From Akkermansiaceae bacterium UBA5020 (GTDB lineage: Bacteria > Verrucomicrobiota > Verrucomicrobiia > Verrucomicrobiales > DEV007): DNA of 22,500 nt. Where the stretch lies: the NCBI GenBank assembly GCA_002396885.1, contig DGXY01000015.1:1-22500 (forward strand). The letters are read 5' to 3'. This document shows, one piece after another, positions 22,499 through 22,500 of the stretch (within the stretch, counting starts at the first letter, position 1; every line of letters starts with the position of its first letter). The notes beneath the pieces are model-generated. The model did no database searches, was not told where the DNA came from, and saw only the letters and a program-made list of their open reading frames with translations. Position numbers and translations under genes: made by a program.

Positions 22499-22500
22499 GA

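Overview
The window is GC-rich, densely packed bacterial chromosome, most likely from a member of the Verrucomicrobiota (PVC superphylum). The strongest pointer is the protein at 18402-21515. It combines an NPCBM-like domain, a PVC-type 'membrane-bound dehydrogenase' propeller, HEAT repeats and a C-terminal CxxCH haem-binding domain, an architecture known mainly from Verrucomicrobia and Planctomycetes. A HemQ-type coprohaem decarboxylase, a Gfo/Idh/MocA oxidoreductase of the FMGxAHSNAW subfamily, a double-VWA membrane protein and weak use of Shine-Dalgarno sites agree with this. I saw no rRNA, tRNA, CRISPR array, phage gene or transposase gene.

Layout from left to right. A large VWA/GATase-like membrane protein on the minus strand fills 1-2601 and runs off the left edge. 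After a 336-bp divergent intergenic region with an AT-rich core come an SDR oxidoreductase and an exported glutathione peroxidase (plus strand). A perfect 9-bp terminator hairpin separates them from the convergent recQ. Between recQ and the Gfo/Idh/MocA gene lies an accessory-looking gap: a REP/BIME-like element bounded by perfect 25-bp inverted repeats, then a 31-codon ORF that looks like a deleted HicB antitoxin. A polytopic membrane protein (minus) and a DinB-like protein (plus) are divergent, and both show promoter-like boxes placed so that transcription would begin at or next to the start codon.

From 14624 down to 9805 there is a five-gene minus-strand cluster: a GT2/GT21-like glycosyltransferase with an unusual ~300-residue tail, an acidic 127-aa protein, a MazG-like nucleotide pyrophosphohydrolase, a 342-aa protein with features of a divergent protein-kinase-like fold, and a phospholipid N-methyltransferase-like enzyme. 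Envelope lipid/glycan modification is a reasonable theme for the first and last genes, but the middle genes are not explained by it.

Divergent from that cluster is an orphan LolD/MacB-type ABC ATPase. It is followed by an inverted pair of hexamer-repeat tracts (TACTCC/TACTCA). Next come a single protein fusing a minimal kinase-like domain to a PP2C phosphatase, then N-acetylglutamate synthase (argA, minus), the PVC dehydrogenase/cytochrome protein (plus), a long imperfect inverted repeat, and hemQ (minus, whole gene within the last 850 bases).

The most interesting items are the kinase-PP2C fusion, the second kinase-like protein in the lipid/glycan cluster, the glycosyltransferase tail, the three structured intergenic repeats (6619-6782, 15397-15499, 21527-21628), and the hints of leaderless promoters. 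All protein assignments come from reading motifs in the translated sequence; no database search was possible.
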